Below, piece by piece: positions 59,529-64,000 of a stretch of DNA of 64,000 nt. The DNA lies in the NCBI RefSeq assembly GCF_036116635.1, contig NZ_CP107995.1:7998001-8062000 (forward strand), read 5' to 3'. The position numbers were made by a program, and so were the translations under genes. Each line of letters starts with the position of its first letter. Positions within the stretch are counted from its first letter, which is position 1. The DNA comes from Amycolatopsis sp. NBC_00345 (lineage in GTDB: Bacteria; Actinomycetota; Actinomycetes; Mycobacteriales; Pseudonocardiaceae). The notes beneath the pieces were generated by a model. It was not told the origin of the DNA. It saw only the letters and a list, made by a program, of their open reading frames with translations, and searched no databases.

Positions 59529-60890
59529 ATGGGGAATGATGCCAACACCGTCGGCAAGGAACTGAAGTACGCCGCGGCTGGTGCAGGGGTTGGTGCCGCC
59601 GTGGGGTCGGTCGTTCCGGTCCTCGGCACTGCGGTCGGCGCCGGCGTAGGCGCCCTCGCCGGCAGCCTGGTCGGTCTGTTCAGCGGCGGTCCGGAAGCGC
59701 AGAACGCCGAAGCGAACGTCGGCGGGCGGTCGATTGACGCCAGGACGATCTGGGAGAAGATCAATCCCGGCAACTCGCAGTCCCTCGACCAGGGTGTGGC
59801 CGCGGCCGGCACGCTGCAGCAGGTGCATGCCGACCGCGTCACACAGATCGACCAGCTCAACAAGAACATGGACGCCGCCTGGCAGGGTGGTGGTGCGACC
59901 GCCGCACAGGCTGGCGCGCACCCGCTCGGTATCTGGCTGGACGCCTCGGCCGGCAACCTTCAGAAGAGCCACACGTACCTGAACACGCAGGTCGAGAGCT
60001 TCGGCACCGTGCACAAGAGCGTGCAGGAGATCGCGAAGGACCCGCCGTCCGCGGGGTTCCTGGACGGGGTCAACCCGTTCAGCGACAAGGACGACCAGAT
60101 CAACAAGTACAACGAGGTCGGCAAGGCCAACGTCCAGGCCTACACGAACTACTACAACGCCAGCGGCACCAACGCCGGCGGGCTGCCGCAGTACCAAGCG
60201 TGGACAGGCAACAACCTGTCGAACCCCCCGGGTGGCGGCGGCAAGTTCCCCGGCGGCCCCGGCAGCGGCGGTGGCGGTGGGTTCAACGGGGCCGGCGGCG
60301 GAGGTGGCGGCGGGAGCTTCACCCCGCCCAACATCGGGAACACGCCGCCGAAGTTCGACACCAAGGTGCCGACCGGCAACCTGCCCAACGGGCCGGGCCA
60401 CATCGGTGACCCGACCTCGAACCTGCCCACCGGTTACACCCCGGGATCGGACACCACGTCGGCGTCGAGCTACGTGCCTCCGTCCCTTGACCCGAGCAGC
60501 TTCGGCCCCGGTGGCGGCTCGAGCTTCGGGCCGGGCGGTGGCGGCGGCGGTGGCTTCGGCCCCGGTGGCGGCGGAGCCGGCTCGGGCTCGGGCATCGGCG
60601 GAATGGCCGGCTTCGGGCCAGGCGGGTTCGGCGGCGGCGGTGCGATGACCGGGGCCGGCGGTGGCGCCGGAGTCGGTGAGGGCGGAGCCGGTGGCATCCG
60701 TGGCGGTGCCGCGGGCGGCGGCACGGCCGGCCGGGCCGGTGCGTCCGGCATGGGCGGCATGGGCGGCGGCGGCAAGGGCGGCAAGGGCCCCGGCGACGAG
60801 GACCACGAGACCAAGTACCTCGTCGAGGAAGACCCCAACGAGCTGTTCGGCTCCGATGAGCTGACCGTTCCTCCTGTCATCGGTGAATGA
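59529..60890 (+). CDS. PPE-like protein with Gly-rich C-terminal half
   Basis: 453 aa. Residues 1-55 have a Gly/Ala-zipper hydrophobic stretch (A-A-A-G-A-G-V-G-A-A-V-G-S-V-V-P-V-L-G). Residues 60-210 are helical, with W in I-W-E-K-I-N-P-G-N and A-A-W-Q-G-G-G-A (WXG-like turn), as in PPE/WXG100-domain proteins. The rest is Gly/Pro-rich and low in complexity, ending with E-T-K-Y-L-V-E-E-D-P-N-E-L-F and a P-P-V-I-G-E terminus typical of Pseudonocardiaceae secreted WXG proteins. AAGGAG precedes ATG. Stop overlaps the espG start. Confidence 0.75.
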   Translation: MGNDANTVGKELKYAAAGAGVGAAVGSVVPVLGTAVGAGVGALAGSLVGLFSGGPEAQNAEANVGGRSIDARTIWEKINPGNSQSLDQGVAAAGTLQQVHADRVTQIDQLNKNMDAAWQGGGATAAQAGAHPLGIWLDASAGNLQKSHTYLNTQVESFGTVHKSVQEIAKDPPSAGFLDGVNPFSDKDDQINKYNEVGKANVQAYTNYYNASGTNAGGLPQYQAWTGNNLSNPPGGGGKFPGGPGSGGGGGFNGAGGGGGGGSFTPPNIGNTPPKFDTKVPTGNLPNGPGHIGDPTSNLPTGYTPGSDTTSASSYVPPSLDPSSFGPGGGSSFGPGGGGGGGFGPGGGGAGSGSGIGGMAGFGPGGFGGGGAMTGAGGGAGVGEGGAGGIRGGAAGGGTAGRAGASGMGGMGGGGKGGKGPGDEDHETKYLVEEDPNELFGSDELTVPPVIGE

Positions 60891-61705
60891 GGCCTGGAAA
60901 CGTGATCACTCTGGACCGCCCCACCAAGTTCACCGTCCCGACGCTGCTCAACCTGATCAAGCGCCGGGGCGGTGAAGCGCACCAGACGTTCTCCGACGTG
61001 CCGACCTTCTACGACGAGACCGCCGAGCGCGCGCTCGACCAGCAGGTCAACGCCGTCCTGACCGAGAACGGCCTGATGGGCGCGCGCGGGATGGACCGGG
61101 ACCTGCTGAGCCTCGTCGAGTCGATCTCGCACCCGCAGCTGGAGTACTACGGCTGGTTCGACGGGGAGTTCGAGGACGGCAGCCCGGCGAACTACTCCGT
61201 GCTCGTCGGCAGTGGCAGCGGCGGCGGGTTCGGCCTGATCAAGATCGCGGGCGAGGACACCGTGACGGTCCAGCGGCAGCGTCCCGACCTGCTGCTGCAG
61301 ACCTTCCTCGACATGATCCCGCAGGGCCGGGGCGCCACCGGGCAGCCGCTGGTGACCAGCAAGGCCGAGTTCGAGAGCGGCCGGGCCGCGTCCGCGGAGG
61401 ACGAGACCCAGCGCTCGATCATGCGGTCCGCGCCGGGGCGGGGCGAGCAGCTCTCGCCGCTCAAGGAGATGCAGCGCATCCTCAAGGCGCCGCGGACCGG
61501 GGCCGGCAGCCTGTACGTCGCGGCGCGGCCGAACGGGGGCCGGCGGCGCCGGAGCCCGCGGCCGCTCAACTTCATCGACGTGAGCGAAGGCCGCTGGCTG
61601 ATGGAGGAACGCCCGGGGCGGGACGACTCGCTCGTGGTGTTCACGCCGGGCACCCCGCAGGTGATCGGGGAGCGGATCCGGAACGCGCAGAGCGCGTTGG
61701 GCTGA
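60887..61705 (+). CDS. EspG-family type VII secretion chaperone
   Basis: 272 aa from ATG 60887, which overlaps the PPE-like stop (ATGA); GTG 60902 would give M-I-T-L-D-R-P, the start seen in many relatives. EspG proteins bind PE-PPE pairs in the cytosol and bring them to ESX secretion channels. Fold-type motifs include an alternating beta/alpha pattern, Y-Y-G-W-F-D-G-E-F-E-D-G and the C-terminal V-V-F-T-P-G-T-P-Q-V-I. No EccA-E, MycP or channel gene is in the window, so the channel must be elsewhere. Confidence 0.8.
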   Translation: MRPGNVITLDRPTKFTVPTLLNLIKRRGGEAHQTFSDVPTFYDETAERALDQQVNAVLTENGLMGARGMDRDLLSLVESISHPQLEYYGWFDGEFEDGSPANYSVLVGSGSGGGFGLIKIAGEDTVTVQRQRPDLLLQTFLDMIPQGRGATGQPLVTSKAEFESGRAASAEDETQRSIMRSAPGRGEQLSPLKEMQRILKAPRTGAGSLYVAARPNGGRRRRSPRPLNFIDVSEGRWLMEERPGRDDSLVVFTPGTPQVIGERIRNAQSALG

Positions 61706-61720
61706 CCTGACAGCACTACG

Positions 61721-61781
61721 CCGGGTGGGGTTTCCGCCGTGCCAAGTCAAAATGGCCGGCGGGTGAACCCCACCCGGTTTT
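61721..61781 (+). terminator. Terminator after espG
   Basis: 12 bp stem CCGGGTGGGGTT / AACCCCACCCGG (61721-61732 with 61766-61777) followed by TTTTC. Confidence 0.7.
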
Positions 61782-61917
61782 CGTGCCCGGCGCCCCCTGC
61801 GGGGTTCCTACCTGCGGCTTCTCACTCAGCGGTTACGCAGCGCAGCGGGACGGCCGGTGCTGCCGCCCCCCGTCGTCCGTTCAGCCCACCGTGTCATGGC
61901 TCTACGCTCCGTAGCAT

Positions 61918-62130
61918 TCATCCACAGGCGGCTGAACCGGGTCAGTCGCGACACGCCGAACGACGCGCCGGGCGCGACACGCCGGACGAGTTTCGACAAA
62001 GTTCTCCACAGTCTCTGCACAGGGCTTGACCTGCGGTTCTGTTCAAGCCGATCAGCCTTGTCCCCAACTTGTCCACAGCACATCGGCTACCTGTGACTGG
62101 TTGCCCCCAGTCATCCACAAGTTGTCCACA
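61918..62130 (+). promoter_or_regulatory. DnaA-box cluster upstream of dnaB
   Basis: All on the plus strand: TCATCCACA (61918-61926), TTCTCCACA (62002-62010), TTGTCCCCA (62058-62066), TTGTCCACA (62069-62077, perfect), TCATCCACA (62111-62119) and TTGTCCACA (62122-62130, perfect). The 720 bp interval between espG and dnaB holds no gene; the rest up to dnaB has no recognised structure besides the espG terminator. Confidence 0.7.
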
Positions 62131-62429
62131 GGACGGTCAACACCCGGAATTGCATTGCTCCTAATGAGGGATCTAGCGTTCGCTGTCGCCCAGTACTCAC
62201 GGTGGCGCCCGGCGTGGCAGTCCATCGGCGAGAGGGACGCCGTACATCATCAGGAGGGGTTCGGCGGACGACTGGGAAAGCCGGGGAGGATCCGGCATAA
62301 TCGAACTGGTGTTCGCATGACTCGGGTTTCGACGCGCGGGTCGGTGCAGGGCGGTTCGACACATGACCTGTTCGAGAAGTGACGTGTGAGCCGGCCGGGT
62401 TGCGGTCGGCCGAGGAGGTGTCCGGGGCG

Positions 62430-63833
<1,404 letters not shown>

Positions 63834-63837
63834 CTCG

Positions 63838-63992
63838 ATCAGCACCGGCCCGAGGGCCAGGCCCATCCCCACGTCTTCAACCGCGATGAGCCGCAGGCGC
63901 CGCCACAGGTGCTGGGCGACGTCCGCCGAGGTTGTGTACATCTCGTAGGCGGCGACGGCGAGGGCGGGCAACCATTCCAGTGCCGCCGTGAA
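63838..63992 (-). pseudogene. Conserved-looking fragment, probably a gene remnant
   Basis: Minus-strand reading from 63992 (just after an in-frame TGA at 63993-63995) gives F-T-A-A-L-E-W-L-P-A-L-A-V-A-A-Y-E-M-Y, then Q-H-L-W-R-R-L-R-L-I-A-V-E-D-V-G-M-G-L, then G-P-V-L-I-E. The W-R-R-L-x-I-A-x-E-D-V-G pattern is known from helical regions of replication-associated AAA+ proteins. The frame continues only into dnaB antisense, and no start is visible, so this is likely a remnant. Low confidence. Confidence 0.3.
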
Positions 63993-64000
63993 TCAGGCCT

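Noticed and set aside
59529..60890. Gly-rich C-terminal half as a collagen-like protein
   Set aside because: No regular G-X-Y periodicity; composition is a loose Gly/Pro linker as in secreted WXG/PPE-like proteins.
61918..62130. DnaA-box cluster as oriC
   Set aside because: No AT-rich unwinding region and no dnaA or dnaN neighbour; it sits upstream of dnaB instead. oriC is expected outside the window.

Overview
The window is a high-GC actinobacterial chromosome segment, most likely from Pseudonocardiaceae and probably Amycolatopsis or a close relative (inference). Supporting signs are GC-rich codon use, an F420-type luciferase-like oxidoreductase, a GTP-dependent PEP carboxykinase, an AftB-like arabinosyltransferase, EspG/PPE-like type VII secretion genes and many leaderless promoters. 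The right half follows the order known from the Mycobacterium tuberculosis oriC flank (ino1, PadR regulator, DUF5318, ponA1, GT87 membrane protein, rpsF, ssb, rpsR, rplI, dnaB), with extra genes inserted. This places the window within some tens of kilobases of the replication origin; dnaA and dnaN are not in it.

Layout. 0-2.3 kb: end of a ceramidase-like membrane protein and a DUF3311/solute:sodium symporter pair. 2.3-4.3 kb: a small HTH regulator with DnaA-box-like sites at its promoter, a decayed SUKH-like immunity gene, a ~30 bp tandem repeat array with DnaA-box-like cores, and an EndoU toxin domain joined to a MafI-like immunity domain. 4.3-9 kb: ABC transporter overlapping an F420 oxidoreductase gene, then pckG. 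9.4-16 kb: acidic DUF6802-like protein and a cluster with two dynamin-like GTPases, a GrpE-like protein, a TetR regulator and a YqeB-like protein. 16-29 kb: two two-component systems, one beside two tandem BcrA-type ABC transporters, the other divergent from a MacB/FtsX-type transporter; trmB lies between. 29-41 kb: amidohydrolase, SDR, AftB-like enzyme, SdrD-B-type secreted protein, PhoX phosphatase, MFS/MarR pair, HAD hydrolase, ino1 and PadR. 41-52 kb: DUF5318, two tandem class A penicillin-binding proteins, an oxidoreductase/ROK divergent pair, a GT87 protein and endonuclease IV. 52-55 kb: three paralogous membrane-anchored surface proteins. 55-57 kb: rpsF-ssb-rpsR-rplI. 57-61.7 kb: an insertion of three DUF3558 lipoproteins, a WXG100/PE-like protein, a PPE-like protein and EspG. 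61.7-64 kb: a DnaA-box cluster followed by dnaB.

The most unusual items are: (a) the orphan DUF3558/WXG/PPE/EspG module between rplI and dnaB, which carries a readable recombination scar (the PPE start joined in frame to the L9 end) and a chimeric lipoprotein gene; (b) the EndoU-MafI fusion next to a SUKH-like relic; (c) DnaA-box clusters outside oriC, including a tandem-repeat array; (d) two families of long intergenic palindromes, two copies each; and (e) the paired dynamin GTPases with a GrpE-like partner. All family assignments were made by eye from motifs and remembered family features; no database search was run.
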